NCBI RefSeq assembly: GCF_019492185.1 | Contig: NZ_JAICCF010000005.1 | Span: forward strand, 434,001-498,000 | Length of the DNA stretch: 64,000 bases | Direction: 5' to 3' | Source: Chitinophaga rhizophila | Lineage (GTDB): Bacteria; Bacteroidota; Bacteroidia; Chitinophagales; Chitinophagaceae | Shown here: positions 25,254 to 33,663 of the stretch, one piece after another | Numbering within the stretch: position 1 is the stretch's first letter | How the letters are laid out: each line of letters starts with the position of its first letter | Translations under genes and position numbers: made by a program | The notes under the pieces: model-generated | What the model was told of the DNA's origin: nothing | The model's input: the letters and a program-made list of their open reading frames with translations, nothing else | The model's database searches: none

Positions 25254-26267
25254 ATGTCTGTAAAAATACTGGCCATAGAGTCATCGTGCGATGAGACAAG
25301 TGCTTCGGTACTGGCCGACGGAAAGATCCTGTCTAATTTTATTGCTAATCAAACTATTCACGAGCAATACGGCGGTGTAGTGCCCGAACTGGCCTCCCGT
25401 GCACACCAGGAAAACATAGTTCCTGTAGTAGACCAGGCGCTGAAAGTGGCCGGCGTACGCAAGGAAGAACTCCATGCTATCGCTTTTACCCAGGCTCCCG
25501 GCCTCATAGGCTCCCTGCTGGTAGGCAGCTGCTTTGCCAAATCCATGGCGCTTGCCCTGGATATCCCGCTAATCGCTGTACACCACATGCAGGCACACGT
25601 GCTGGCTAACTTCATCGGTGATGAAAAGCCCTCTTTCCCCTTCCTTTGCCTGACAGTTTCCGGTGGCCACACCCAGATCGTACGTTGCGACGGTCCCCTG
25701 CAGATGAAAGTAATTGGAGAAACACTGGACGACGCTGCCGGTGAGGCTTTTGATAAAAGTGCAAAGTTACTCGGACTGCCGTATCCCGGTGGTCCGCTGA
25801 TCGATAAATACGCCCGCGAAGGTAATCCGGACAGGTTCAAATTTCCCGAACCGCAGATCCCCGGCCTTAACTTCAGCTTCAGCGGATTGAAAACCTCTAT
25901 CCTGTATTTCCTGCAGGAACAGCAGCAGAAAGATCCGCAGTTTACAGAAAATAATATGGCCGATATCTGTGCTTCCATTCAACACCGAATCGTCAGTATT
26001 CTGATGAATAAACTGGTCAAAGCTTCAAAAGAGACAGGTATCAGACAAATCGGTATTGCCGGTGGGGTAAGCGCTAACTCAGGCCTGCGCAACGCATTAC
26101 AGCAGTATGGAGAAAAGCATGGCTGGCAGACTTATATCCCGAAGTTTGAGTATTGCACAGACAATGCTGCCATGATCGCCATTACCGCCTGGTATAAGTA
26201 TCAGGCAGGCGAGTTCGTCGGACTGGATGCTGTTCCGGGAGCAAGGGCCGGTTTTGATCATCAGTAA
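25254..26267 (+). CDS. tsaD: tRNA N6-threonylcarbamoyladenosine transferase TsaD
   Basis: A 337-residue TsaD (Kae1/YgjD). Motifs: ILAIESSCDETSASV at the N terminus, FTQAPGLIGSLLVG, the metal-binding HHMQAHVLANF, LTVSGGHTQIV, DDAAGEAFDKSAKLLGLPYPGGP and the C-terminal GIAGGVSANSGLR and YCTDNAAMIA. With TsaB and TsaE it completes t6A37 in ANN-decoding tRNAs. The trmN6 gene follows after 6 bp, suggesting a small tRNA-modification transcription unit. Confidence 0.97.
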   Translation: MSVKILAIESSCDETSASVLADGKILSNFIANQTIHEQYGGVVPELASRAHQENIVPVVDQALKVAGVRKEELHAIAFTQAPGLIGSLLVGSCFAKSMALALDIPLIAVHHMQAHVLANFIGDEKPSFPFLCLTVSGGHTQIVRCDGPLQMKVIGETLDDAAGEAFDKSAKLLGLPYPGGPLIDKYAREGNPDRFKFPEPQIPGLNFSFSGLKTSILYFLQEQQQKDPQFTENNMADICASIQHRIVSILMNKLVKASKETGIRQIGIAGGVSANSGLRNALQQYGEKHGWQTYIPKFEYCTDNAAMIAITAWYKYQAGEFVGLDAVPGARAGFDHQ

Positions 26268-26273
26268 TAAACC

Positions 26274-26999
26274 ATGGCCAATCACTACTTCAGTTTCAAA
26301 CAATTTACCGTATACCAGGACGCCTGTGCGATGAAAGTCTGCACAGATGCCTGCGTACAAGGCGCATATACCGCTGCTTATCTTTCCACCCGTCCACCTG
26401 TACACCGTATACTGGATATTGGTACAGGGACAGGATTGCTATCACTTATGCTGGCACAGGAGGTACCTGCTGCCACTATCACCGGTATTGAGCTGGATAC
26501 TGCTGCCGCCACTCAGGCCAGTACCAATTTTGCCGCCTCCCCCTGGTCCGACAGGTTGCAGGTGATTGCTACCGATGCCAAGGACCTGGCTGCGACGACT
26601 CTTTACGACTTTATCATCACAAACCCTCCCTTTTACGAGTCTGACCTGAAAAGTGTGAATCAGTTACGCAATCAGGCTATGCATGCTACCACACTGGACT
26701 ACATTGAGCTGCTGCAGGTAATAGACAGGCACTTATCTGCCACCGGCCAATTCTCTGTGCTGCTTCCTTACCGGCCATTTGCCGACTTTGTGCAACTGGC
26801 GGCCAAAGCCGGATTTGTACTTCAGGATGTATTACATGTGAAGCAGAGTGAACAGCATGATTATTTCCGCAGTGTAGGTATATTCGGACGCCATACTGCC
26901 CCGCTCGGAGAGCAGTTCCTATCCATCCGCCAGGCAGATAAAAAGACTTATACCACCGAGTTCGCCAGGCTTCTGCAGCCGTACTATCTGTTCCTGTAA
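26274..26999 (+). CDS. trmN6: tRNA1(Val) A37 N6-methyltransferase-like enzyme
   Basis: A 241-residue SAM-dependent methyltransferase. The SAM motif is ILDIGTGTGLLSLMLAQE, with the acidic residue in TGIELDTAAATQA; the catalytic motif is NPPFYES, typical of adenine-N6 methyltransferases. FRFKQFxVxQDxCAMKVxTDxC-type residues at the N terminus (FSFKQFTVYQDACAMKVCTD) match YfiC/TrmN6. It follows tsaD by 6 bp. Confidence 0.9.
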   Translation: MANHYFSFKQFTVYQDACAMKVCTDACVQGAYTAAYLSTRPPVHRILDIGTGTGLLSLMLAQEVPAATITGIELDTAAATQASTNFAASPWSDRLQVIATDAKDLAATTLYDFIITNPPFYESDLKSVNQLRNQAMHATTLDYIELLQVIDRHLSATGQFSVLLPYRPFADFVQLAAKAGFVLQDVLHVKQSEQHDYFRSVGIFGRHTAPLGEQFLSIRQADKKTYTTEFARLLQPYYLFL

Positions 27000-27654
27000 A
27001 GCTCTCCCGTATTATTATTCTTAAACAGAATGGCCTGGGTTATCGCACTGCCGTTCTGAATACGTCATTTCCAGCCTTTAAAAAGGCTTTGATCTTCATA
27101 TTTTCATGGCACCATAAGGGCACTAAAAGGGCATCTGTATATCGAAGGGATATTGAGGTGCCCTTATGGTGATGTATTAGTACTCATTTGGAGTAAAGAT
27201 CAAAGCCTTGTCAGAGCAATAGCGGATGGTAGTTTCGGCACGATTGGTCCAGCTATTACGGAGAATAGCAGTTGTCTCCGGCAGAGATAGGGCGGGCAGG
27301 ATAAAGAGTTATTCCTACGGGGTGGTAACGGCTTGATAATCAATCAAACCTCGCTTGGTAGCCCGCTTAGTGTGCTATCAGCATGATTTATAAGTCAATT
27401 ATATATGATGTTACTTTCTTTGGATGGATAAGACACTGGCCAGGCAACCAGTTCCTGGCATAAAAATGCACCAGGGATAATATCACCGGGCAGAAAAATC
27501 TTCCTGTTTATGAAAAGCTGATGGTGAGGTAGAGATGTTAATGGTACGGAATACCCAGCGCAGAGGGCGATCTGCGAGAAAAGCTAACCATGCATTCAAT
27601 GGCAGTAAGTTATATATTATCGTTACAAACTAGTTGTTACTTCTCCGATAACAC
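27000..27654. other. 655-bp non-coding stretch between trmN6 and the dehydrogenase gene
   Basis: No frame longer than about 45 codons. It holds the nested inverted repeat described separately. On the minus strand an open frame of about 43 codons ending TAA near 27181 reads protein-like (LSLPETTAILRNSWTNRAE and ETTIRYCSDKALIFTPNEY). A second short frame near 27410-27510 also looks protein-like. Neither has a convincing start codon or family, so they may be remnants of a decayed gene. I see no RNA gene. Confidence 0.4.
27083..27209. repeat. Nested inverted repeat (two perfect 14-bp arms pairs)
   Basis: Outer arms AAGGCTTTGATCTT (27083-27096) and AAGATCAAAGCCTT (27196-27209) are perfect; inner arms CACCATAAGGGCAC (27110-27123) and GTGCCCTTATGGTG (27158-27171) are also perfect. 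The two pairs are nested with near-equal spacing, giving a 127-bp element that could fold into one long interrupted hairpin. Confidence 0.8.
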
Positions 27655-28857
27655 TTACCTGCCTTCCACATAGTCCTGCAGGTAGGCAAACCGTGCTGTC
27701 AATGCACCATTATCTGCGATGGTGGCATTGCTGATGGTTACACTATTCTCCTTCTGCAATTCGTCAAATACATACTTCATGAGCTGGTCCCCGAAGTATT
27801 GAGATGCGTCCCTGGGCAGTTCATTCGGCAGGTTACTCACACACATCATATCCAGGGTATCAGATAGATACGGAGCGGTACGCTCACGCGTTTGGCGGTC
27901 CACACCGTATACCGGATCATCAATAGTGCAGTCGCCGAGGTTAGAGGGAATAGAGCCGTTTGTATCGTCTGTGATATCGGCAATGACTTTAATGCGGAAA
28001 TTGTCTTTAGCGAGATCGTTCCAGGTGAACAGTGGTGGGATGCGTTCATCCCAATAAATACCGTTCATCAGAATGTCTGCGGCGGTTACAAAAGGCAGGA
28101 AGCGGCAGTCATATTGCTCGGGGTGCAGGTGAAAATCTTCTCTGCTGTAGGTCTTATCGCTTTTGCGGAGATATAGTTCTCCGGCTTTCAGCTGGGTATA
28201 TACGGGGTAGGTGTAGGAGTTGATCAGAAACTCTTCCGGCGGGATGTATTTAATGCCGAGTAGTCCCATTACTTCCAGTGTGCCAGCGGCTACACGGCCG
28301 GAGCCAGTGATAACGATCTTTAACGGAGGCAGTTTCGCGCCGAAATAGTGGTTGATCAGCTCTTTGAAGTCATGGCAACGGTGTACGGGTACCAGGGAGT
28401 AAGCGCCTGTCTTTTTGCCGTAGGTCAGTAATCCGTTGTGTGCGCCTACGACACCGGCGAAGAATCCGAATCCCAGGATGCGGGCCCCATCTTCGTGTAC
28501 CAGGCATTCGTAGTCAATTAACGTGATGTGTTGCTGCAGAATAGTTTGCAGCATTTCCCTGTTGTGCGGCTGTTTCTTGCGCGTATGCGAGAAGAACAGG
28601 TACTTTTTATGTGGCATCAGCTGGTCTGCCGGCACCTCTTTAATACCAAGCAGCACGTTACAGTCGGACAGGTCTTCAGCAACGGTGATGCCGGCAGCGT
28701 TATATTCTTCGTCGGTAAAACATCTCCAGGGGGATGGCTGTACCGTAATATCGACATGTGGATGATGCTTTTTAATCCATTGGCATTGTTGTGGGGTGAA
28801 GGCCACGCGGTTATCGTGGGGGTGTTTCTCTTCACGTATGAGGCCTAAGTGTAGCAT
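27655..28857 (-). CDS. Saccharopine/lysine/alanine dehydrogenase-family protein
   Basis: A 400-residue protein starting MLHLGLIREEKHPHDNRVAFTP, the N-terminal alanine dehydrogenase/PNT-type domain (substrate-binding Arg and the later RKKQPHNREML region). The Rossmann part has LKIVITGSGRVAAGTLEVMGLLG. ADITDDTNGSIPSNLGDCTIDDPVYGVD, with the acidic GS-P stretch, is typical of eukaryotic-type saccharopine dehydrogenase (lysine-forming) relatives. It probably acts on an amino acid with NAD(P). Family members in Bacteroidota are usually annotated as alanine dehydrogenase or saccharopine dehydrogenase-like; I cannot choose. The ATG at 28857 was taken because the upstream frame starts with TTG and reads through a promoter and hairpin. 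Confidence 0.85.
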   Translation of the reverse strand: MLHLGLIREEKHPHDNRVAFTPQQCQWIKKHHPHVDITVQPSPWRCFTDEEYNAAGITVAEDLSDCNVLLGIKEVPADQLMPHKKYLFFSHTRKKQPHNREMLQTILQQHITLIDYECLVHEDGARILGFGFFAGVVGAHNGLLTYGKKTGAYSLVPVHRCHDFKELINHYFGAKLPPLKIVITGSGRVAAGTLEVMGLLGIKYIPPEEFLINSYTYPVYTQLKAGELYLRKSDKTYSREDFHLHPEQYDCRFLPFVTAADILMNGIYWDERIPPLFTWNDLAKDNFRIKVIADITDDTNGSIPSNLGDCTIDDPVYGVDRQTRERTAPYLSDTLDMMCVSNLPNELPRDASQYFGDQLMKYVFDELQKENSVTISNATIADNGALTARFAYLQDYVEGR

Positions 28858-28876
28858 ATCTGGGTTTTGGTGTAAC

Positions 28877-28884
28877 CAAATATA
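28877..28884 (-). promoter_or_regulatory. -7 promoter box of the dehydrogenase gene
   Basis: The minus strand reads TATATTTG, a TAnnTTTG match, 19 bp upstream of the ATG at 28857. Confidence 0.5.
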
Positions 28885-28910
28885 GGGAAATAAAGAATCA
28901 GTAATCAGGA

Positions 28911-28972
28911 AATCAGTAATAAAAGAAGCATGCAGCAAAGGACTTCGCTGCATGCTTCTTTTATTACTGATT
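28911..28972 (-). terminator. Perfect 26-bp hairpin after the esterase gene
   Basis: The arms 28911-28936 and 28947-28972 are exact reverse complements with a 10-base loop; the stem includes GAAGCATGCAGC. It lies 12 bp past the esterase stop codon, so it should stop that transcript before the next promoter. The outer 10 bases, AATCAGTAAT, also occur at 28896-28905 as a direct repeat. Confidence 0.75.
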
Positions 28973-28984
28973 GTTCGTTTTTTA

Positions 28985-30016
28985 CTATTTGCTTAGGTGC
29001 TTTTTCAGCTCAGTACCTGCCTGTAACATGGCGGCACGGGTAGATGTATTTTCAGCGATAGGATTCAGCAGACCATAGTCATGGATCGTGCCCTCATATC
29101 TTACCAGGGTAGTGTTTACACCGGCAGCATCCAGTTTACGGGCATATGCCTCGCCTTCATCACGCAATACGTCATTCTCTGCAACCTGTACCAGCGCTGT
29201 AGGTAAGCCTTTCAGCTGTTCTACGGATGCCTGTAACGGAGAAGCATATATCTCTTTCCTGGCGGCAGCGTCAGTAGTATAATTATCCCAGAACCACTTC
29301 ATCATGTTCTTAGTCAGAAAGCGCTGTTCTGCATACTGATTGTAGGAGCCAGTCTCAAAGTTAGCGTCTGTTACAGGCCACAGCAGTACCTGGAGTTTAA
29401 TAGCAGGACCATTTTTGTCTTTTGCCATCAGTGCTACTACAGCAGCCATATTACCACCTACACTGTTGCCGGCAACAGCCAGGCGTTTTCCATCTACATT
29501 GATTTCTTTACCGTTAGCGGCCACCCATTTGGTAGCAGCATACGCCTGATTAATCGCAACAGGGTAATGTGCTTCAGGAGATGGTGTATAATCTACAAAT
29601 ACTGCGGCCGCTCCTGAAGTTACTACCAGGTCGCGTACAAGGCGCTGGTGAGTCGGGAAGTCACCAAGTACCCATCCGCCGCCATGGAAGAACATAAACA
29701 CCGGTAAGATACCTTTTGCGCCTTCCGGACGAACGATGTGCAGCTTCACTGTCTGACCATCCTGGGTGATTGTTTTTTCAGTAACAGTGATACCGGATAT
29801 ATCTACTTTCACACTCTTCTGCGCACCCACCAGTACTGCACGTGCATCCTTCGGAGTTAGTGTTTCCAAAGGTGCTCCGCCACTGGTATTTAAAGCATGC
29901 AGGAACGCTTTGGTATTGCGGTCAATGTTCGGATCATTGTCAGGATTAACCGCCTGGGCGAAAGCGCCTGCGCTTAATATGGTAGCAGCTGCGAGAGAGA
30001 GTATTTGCTTTTTCAT
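28985..30016 (-). CDS. Exported alpha/beta hydrolase, hormone-sensitive-lipase family
   Basis: A 343-residue esterase or lipase. Signal peptide MKKQILSLAAATILSAGAFA, then an alpha/beta hydrolase core with the oxyanion motif FFHGGGWVLGDF (about residues 111-122), the nucleophile elbow VAGNSVGGNM, the acid in VAENDVLRDEG and the terminal His in IHDYGLL. This is the HSL/GDXG (family IV) layout. It likely hydrolyses short-chain esters in the periplasm. A promoter box lies upstream, and the AraC gene just upstream on the same strand may control it. Confidence 0.92.
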   Translation of the reverse strand: MKKQILSLAAATILSAGAFAQAVNPDNDPNIDRNTKAFLHALNTSGGAPLETLTPKDARAVLVGAQKSVKVDISGITVTEKTITQDGQTVKLHIVRPEGAKGILPVFMFFHGGGWVLGDFPTHQRLVRDLVVTSGAAAVFVDYTPSPEAHYPVAINQAYAATKWVAANGKEINVDGKRLAVAGNSVGGNMAAVVALMAKDKNGPAIKLQVLLWPVTDANFETGSYNQYAEQRFLTKNMMKWFWDNYTTDAAARKEIYASPLQASVEQLKGLPTALVQVAENDVLRDEGEAYARKLDAAGVNTTLVRYEGTIHDYGLLNPIAENTSTRAAMLQAGTELKKHLSK

Positions 30017-30050
30017 CTTGTGTTGATTATAGTTGTTTGATTTGATAACA

Positions 30051-30058
30051 CAAAACTA
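30051..30058 (-). promoter_or_regulatory. -7 promoter box of the esterase gene
   Basis: The minus strand reads TAGTTTTG, matching TAnnTTTG, 34 bp before the ATG. A TTG 17 bp further upstream fits the -33 element. Confidence 0.5.
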
Positions 30059-30098
30059 CTACGGCTAATGCGCCTTATCAATGCACGAATAACGACAG

Positions 30099-30947
30099 TT
30101 ATTGTACTTTTTCCCCTTCTGCGTATTTTTTTCTGAAGAGGAGGGGGGAGGTGTCCGTCTGATTGGTGAACAGGCGTACAAAATAAGCCGGATCTTCATA
30201 GCCCAGCTTATAACCGATCTCTTTCACACTCAGGTCGGTATGAATCAGCAGGCGTTTTGCTTCCAGGATGATGCGGTCTTTAATGATGTCATTGGGGCTT
30301 TTTGTACTATGCTTGGATATCTTTTTGCTGAGCGCTTTGGGGGTAATGTTTAATAAGGTCGCATATTCAGCTACATTGTGGTGCTGAACATAGTGGGTTT
30401 CTACCAGCTGACTGAATTTGCGGATGAACTCCACTTCCTGTGTAGCGCTATTCTCTGACAGTTCGTGCGTTTTCTTCCACATACGGGTAGAACGGATGAT
30501 CAGTTGTTTAAGAAAGATTCTGATCATTTCTTCCGTATTGCTTTCTTCACTGACTGCTTCTGCTTTGATTTCCTGCAAGATATGGCGCATCTGCATGGAA
30601 GCGGTTTGGTCGAGGTATACTACAGGGATGTCGTATACATTATTATATAGTAATCCATCACAGGCTACTTCCTTGTCGTGTATCTGTATGCAATAGAAAT
30701 CACGGTTATAATACAGGAGTGCCCCGTTTCCTGCACATTTATACCATTGTCCGGCGTTGACGAAGAACAGCGCATCCTGCTGAAGATGATATTCTTTAAA
30801 ATCAACTACTATACTTGCTCCTGCTTCCAGGAACAAGACCTTAATGTAAGCATTATACGTTTCGTAAGCGATATCGTCTGCGGAGCTGGCATCAAAGTCA
30901 ATATATCCGAACTTTTTAGAGAAGTATTGTTTGAGTACATTTTCCAT
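30099..30947 (-). CDS. AraC-family transcriptional regulator
   Basis: A 282-residue regulator with an N-terminal cupin-like sensor (about residues 20-110: IVVDFKEYHLQQDALFFVNAGQWYK) and a C-terminal AraC HTH pair: HNVAEYATLLNITPKALSKKISK and DLSVKEIGYKLGYEDPAYFVRLFTNQTDTSPLLFRKKY. It lies directly upstream of, and on the same strand as, the esterase gene, the likely target. Its promoter box ends 5 bp before its ATG and is overlapped by a palindrome, suggesting autoregulation. Confidence 0.9.
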   Translation of the reverse strand: MENVLKQYFSKKFGYIDFDASSADDIAYETYNAYIKVLFLEAGASIVVDFKEYHLQQDALFFVNAGQWYKCAGNGALLYYNRDFYCIQIHDKEVACDGLLYNNVYDIPVVYLDQTASMQMRHILQEIKAEAVSEESNTEEMIRIFLKQLIIRSTRMWKKTHELSENSATQEVEFIRKFSQLVETHYVQHHNVAEYATLLNITPKALSKKISKHSTKSPNDIIKDRIILEAKRLLIHTDLSVKEIGYKLGYEDPAYFVRLFTNQTDTSPLLFRKKYAEGEKVQ

Positions 30948-30960
30948 ACAACAAATGTAT
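30946..30960 (-). promoter_or_regulatory. -7 box with overlapping palindrome at the AraC gene start
   Basis: ATACA (30946-30950), ACAAA, TGTAT (30956-30960) is a perfect 5-5-5 inverted repeat. On the minus strand it contains TACATTTG (30959-30952), an exact TAnnTTTG box ending 5 bp from the ATG. Transcription from it would give a nearly leaderless message. Confidence 0.45.
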
Positions 30961-31101
30961 TGCCTTTTTTAAAATAACAGAAAATGCCATACCTTAGCGC
31001 CTGTCGTAAACACAATGCACAGCAAAGACCCTGATAGAAAGACCTGAACACCCTGATAAAGAGTGTTTTAATAGCCATATGCTAACCAACGATTAATTAT
31101 A

Positions 31102-31707
31102 ATGAGAATTGCGATTTCTTTCATGACAATGGCATTCGTATGCCTGACAGGTATGTCTTTTGCTCAACGCGGACCTAAACCGCCGAAGGTGTTGTATCCT
31201 GAATTTGCCTTTGACTCCTTAACAGCCCGTGAACAGTTGAAAAGGGGTAAAGGAACGATTCAGGGGATTGCGTTTACTAAAGAGAAGAACAGTTTCGGGG
31301 TCAAGCCCCTGCTGGCTGAGAAGATCTATGCGACAAACACCAAAATTATATTGTTTCCCGTAACGCCTTATTTTGATGCCTGGTACCAGATGCGTCGTAA
31401 AAAAGAAGGTAAACGTACCTACGTGTATATGTCTGATGAGGCATACCGCTTCCGCCTGGAGACAAGGACAGACAGCTACGGCAACTTTACCTTTACGGAG
31501 ATGAAACCCGGCAGGTATTTCCTTCAGGCGATAGTTGGATGGTCTACCACGCATGGGCAGAATGTATATTCCGGTAGTGGCTATAACGGGTACGGGCGCA
31601 CAGACTATTATACGCGGTCGTATTACAATGTAAGTCATTCAGACAGAATAGAAGAGTTTGTTGAAGTGAAAGAGTCTGGTGAGGTAGTGAAGGTCAAGCT
31701 ACACTAA
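31102..31707 (+). CDS. Exported protein with carboxypeptidase-regulatory-like fold
   Basis: A 201-residue protein with signal peptide MRIAISFMTMAFVCLTGMSFAQ. The mature part includes GTIQGIAFTKEKNSFGV, a long insertion, then TRTDSYGNFTFTEMKPGRYFLQAIV, the signature of a carboxypeptidase-regulatory-like beta sandwich, and a Gly/Tyr-rich stretch (SGSGYNGYGRTDYYTRSYYN) before EEFVEVKESGEVVKVKL. It probably faces the periplasm or cell surface; function unknown. A strong terminator follows. Confidence 0.75.
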   Translation: MRIAISFMTMAFVCLTGMSFAQRGPKPPKVLYPEFAFDSLTAREQLKRGKGTIQGIAFTKEKNSFGVKPLLAEKIYATNTKIILFPVTPYFDAWYQMRRKKEGKRTYVYMSDEAYRFRLETRTDSYGNFTFTEMKPGRYFLQAIVGWSTTHGQNVYSGSGYNGYGRTDYYTRSYYNVSHSDRIEEFVEVKESGEVVKVKLH

Positions 31708-31721
31708 TTTCAACTGATGTT

Positions 31722-31759
31722 ACAGGCATTGTACCGTTTGACTGCGGTACAATGCCTGT
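31722..31759 (+). terminator. Rho-independent terminator
   Basis: Perfect 15-bp stem ACAGGCATTGTACCG (31722-31736) and CGGTACAATGCCTGT (31745-31759), followed by ATTATTTTA. Confidence 0.85.
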
Positions 31760-31857
31760 ATTATTTTAGACCGGGTTATCCTGAAAATAATAAATTGCAG
31801 CTGCCACGAAGTGGCATGATATTGATACAGTATCCACTATTAAATACATAGGCTGCC

Positions 31858-32637
31858 ATGAAAATAGCTACATATAATGTAAATGGCGTCAATGGGCGTT
31901 TACCTGTCCTGTTGCGCTGGCTGGAAGAGTCTGCTCCTGATGTTGTTTGTTTGCAGGAGCTGAAGGCCCCGCAGGAAAAGTTTCCGGAGAAGGCCATTCA
32001 GGACGCTGGCTATAATGCCATCTGGCATGGACAGAAAAGCTGGAATGGAGTGGCGATATTGTCTAAGAATCTGCAGCTGGAAGAAGTAAGGAGGGCGCTG
32101 CCAGGAGATCCTGAAGATGCGCACAGCCGTTATATAGAAGCGGTAGTCAATGGCGATTTTCTGCTGGGATGTCTGTATCTGCCAAATGGTAATCCGGCCC
32201 CCGGGCCTAAGTTTGACTACAAATTAAACTGGTTCCGCCGGCTGATTGTGCACGCGAAAGAGCTGCTGGATCAGGACCTGCCCGTTATCCTGACGGGCGA
32301 TTATAATGTGATGCCGACAGAGCGGGATGTATATAAGCCTGAGCGCTGGGTGGATGATGCACTGTTCAGACCGGAAACCAGAGCAGCATTTAAGGAGCTG
32401 GTGGAACTGGGTTGGACGGATGCTATCCGCAAGTTGTATCCCGACGAGACGATCTATACATTCTGGGATTATTTCAGGAATGCCTATGGCCGCAATGCCG
32501 GTCTTCGTATTGACCACTTTCTGCTGAGCCCTCATTTTGATAAGCGCCTGAAAGCTGCGGGAGTAGACCGCGAGGTAAGGGGATGGGAAAAGACCAGCGA
32601 TCATGCGCCGGTCTGGATTGAAATAAAAGGTAAATAG
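31858..32637 (+). CDS. xth: Exodeoxyribonuclease III
   Basis: A 259-residue exonuclease III-type AP endonuclease. Motifs: MKIATYNVNGVNGRL at the N terminus, VVCLQELKAP with the metal-binding Glu, TGDYNVMPTERDV, and the C-terminal LRIDHFLLSP and KTSDHAPVWIEI with the catalytic Asp-His. It repairs abasic sites and removes 3' blocks. Its stop codon abuts that of the convergent lipocalin-like gene with no spacer. Confidence 0.94.
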   Translation: MKIATYNVNGVNGRLPVLLRWLEESAPDVVCLQELKAPQEKFPEKAIQDAGYNAIWHGQKSWNGVAILSKNLQLEEVRRALPGDPEDAHSRYIEAVVNGDFLLGCLYLPNGNPAPGPKFDYKLNWFRRLIVHAKELLDQDLPVILTGDYNVMPTERDVYKPERWVDDALFRPETRAAFKELVELGWTDAIRKLYPDETIYTFWDYFRNAYGRNAGLRIDHFLLSPHFDKRLKAAGVDREVRGWEKTSDHAPVWIEIKGK

Positions 32638-33033
32638 CTATTTCTCTACTGCCAGCATGTGTATTTCAAGCTCGCTGCCTGCCGGGTCTTTGTAACTAAG
32701 CACACAGCGCTGCTGGTCCAGTTTCAGTACCTGCAGGTCAGTTTTTCCTTTGCTTTGGTTATCAATGACTGTCAGTCTTTTTGTGGCTGTGTCATATTTC
32801 CAGGTGGCTTGTTGTGTTTTTCCCATTTCAATAGATACTACCCGGTAATCTTTATAGAAAATCATCCTGTCCTGTTTTTGCTCAGGGGATGGCGGCATCT
32901 TTGTGCCATTATCTCCATAATATTCTAATTTCCATGTTTTTGCAATCATATCATTGAATGAAGGAGATTGTATAGCCTGTGATCTCCCCTGAAATGGAAG
33001 GGCGAAAAGGGCAGCAAGCAAAAGACGTTTCAT
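32638..33033 (-). CDS. Small exported lipocalin-like protein
   Basis: A 131-residue protein: signal peptide MKRLLLAALFALPFQGRSQA, then FNDMIAKTWKLEYYGDNGTKMPPSPEQKQDRMIFYKDYRVVSIEMG and ATWKYDTATKRLTVIDNQSKG, a strand pattern typical of the lipocalin-like/DUF4488 group common in Bacteroidota. Function unknown. The ATG at 33033 begins a clear signal peptide; the frame upstream lacks one. It ends exactly where the convergent xth gene ends. Confidence 0.75.
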   Translation of the reverse strand: MKRLLLAALFALPFQGRSQAIQSPSFNDMIAKTWKLEYYGDNGTKMPPSPEQKQDRMIFYKDYRVVSIEMGKTQQATWKYDTATKRLTVIDNQSKGKTDLQVLKLDQQRCVLSYKDPAGSELEIHMLAVEK

Positions 33034-33149
33034 GGTCAGGTATTTAGTGTAAAGTACAAATTTCTGTATGAAGAAGCGCCCGTGAGAACATAATGTATTG
33101 TTATTTTCTCTGCGGATCTGCCAGACTGAGTGGACGAGTCGGCGTTGCA

Positions 33150-33536
33150 TTACATGTGGAATACATTAAACTTATGCCCGTCGGGATCAGCGAATACAAA
33201 TCCATAGTATCCTTCGCCAAAAGCTGCCGGCCTGGAGATAATGGTACCACCGGCATGTACTACTTTTTGTTCCCATTCATCTACTGCAGCTATACTATCC
33301 GCAGAAAGGGTAAATATGATTTCATTTCCGGTAGCAGTATCAATGACAGGTCCTTGCATGGCAGGCTGCAGTATCTCTTTCAGAAAGAAATGAATCACAA
33401 AATTGTTCTCCCCGAAGAAGAAGCTGGTAAGCTGGTCTAAGGCCCCATTTGATGTAAACCCTAGTGCCTGATAGAAGCTGGTGGTACGATGCAGATCGCT
33501 GACACCGAAATTGGCCCATATTTTTGTTTTCATCAT
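33150..33536 (-). CDS. VOC-family (glyoxalase/bleomycin-resistance fold) protein
   Basis: A 128-residue single vicinal-oxygen-chelate module starting MMKTKIWANFGVSDLHRTTSFYQALGF, with GNNF-like strands (FFFGENNFVIHFFLKE), GGTIISRPAAFGEGYYGFVFADPDGHKFNVF at the end. The late DPDGHxxxVF motif, with metal-ligand positions, marks the family. The substrate is unknown; related proteins include extradiol dioxygenase-like and resistance proteins. An ATG at 33536 was chosen over the adjacent TTG. Confidence 0.85.
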   Translation of the reverse strand: MMKTKIWANFGVSDLHRTTSFYQALGFTSNGALDQLTSFFFGENNFVIHFFLKEILQPAMQGPVIDTATGNEIIFTLSADSIAAVDEWEQKVVHAGGTIISRPAAFGEGYYGFVFADPDGHKFNVFHM

Positions 33537-33663
33537 CAAAGGTTTAAAGTAAATAGTTTGCCTGATTCTGTCATTACGTTGGCTAATATGGTGATATACA
33601 TCTCAAAAAGTAGTCCATAAGTAAAGGGGATGCCAACTTATTGTACAGTAATAGGTTATCGTG

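Noticed and set aside
27110..27171. tRNA or riboswitch in the 655-bp gap
   Set aside because: The inverted repeats do not give a cloverleaf or any known riboswitch core that I can recognise.
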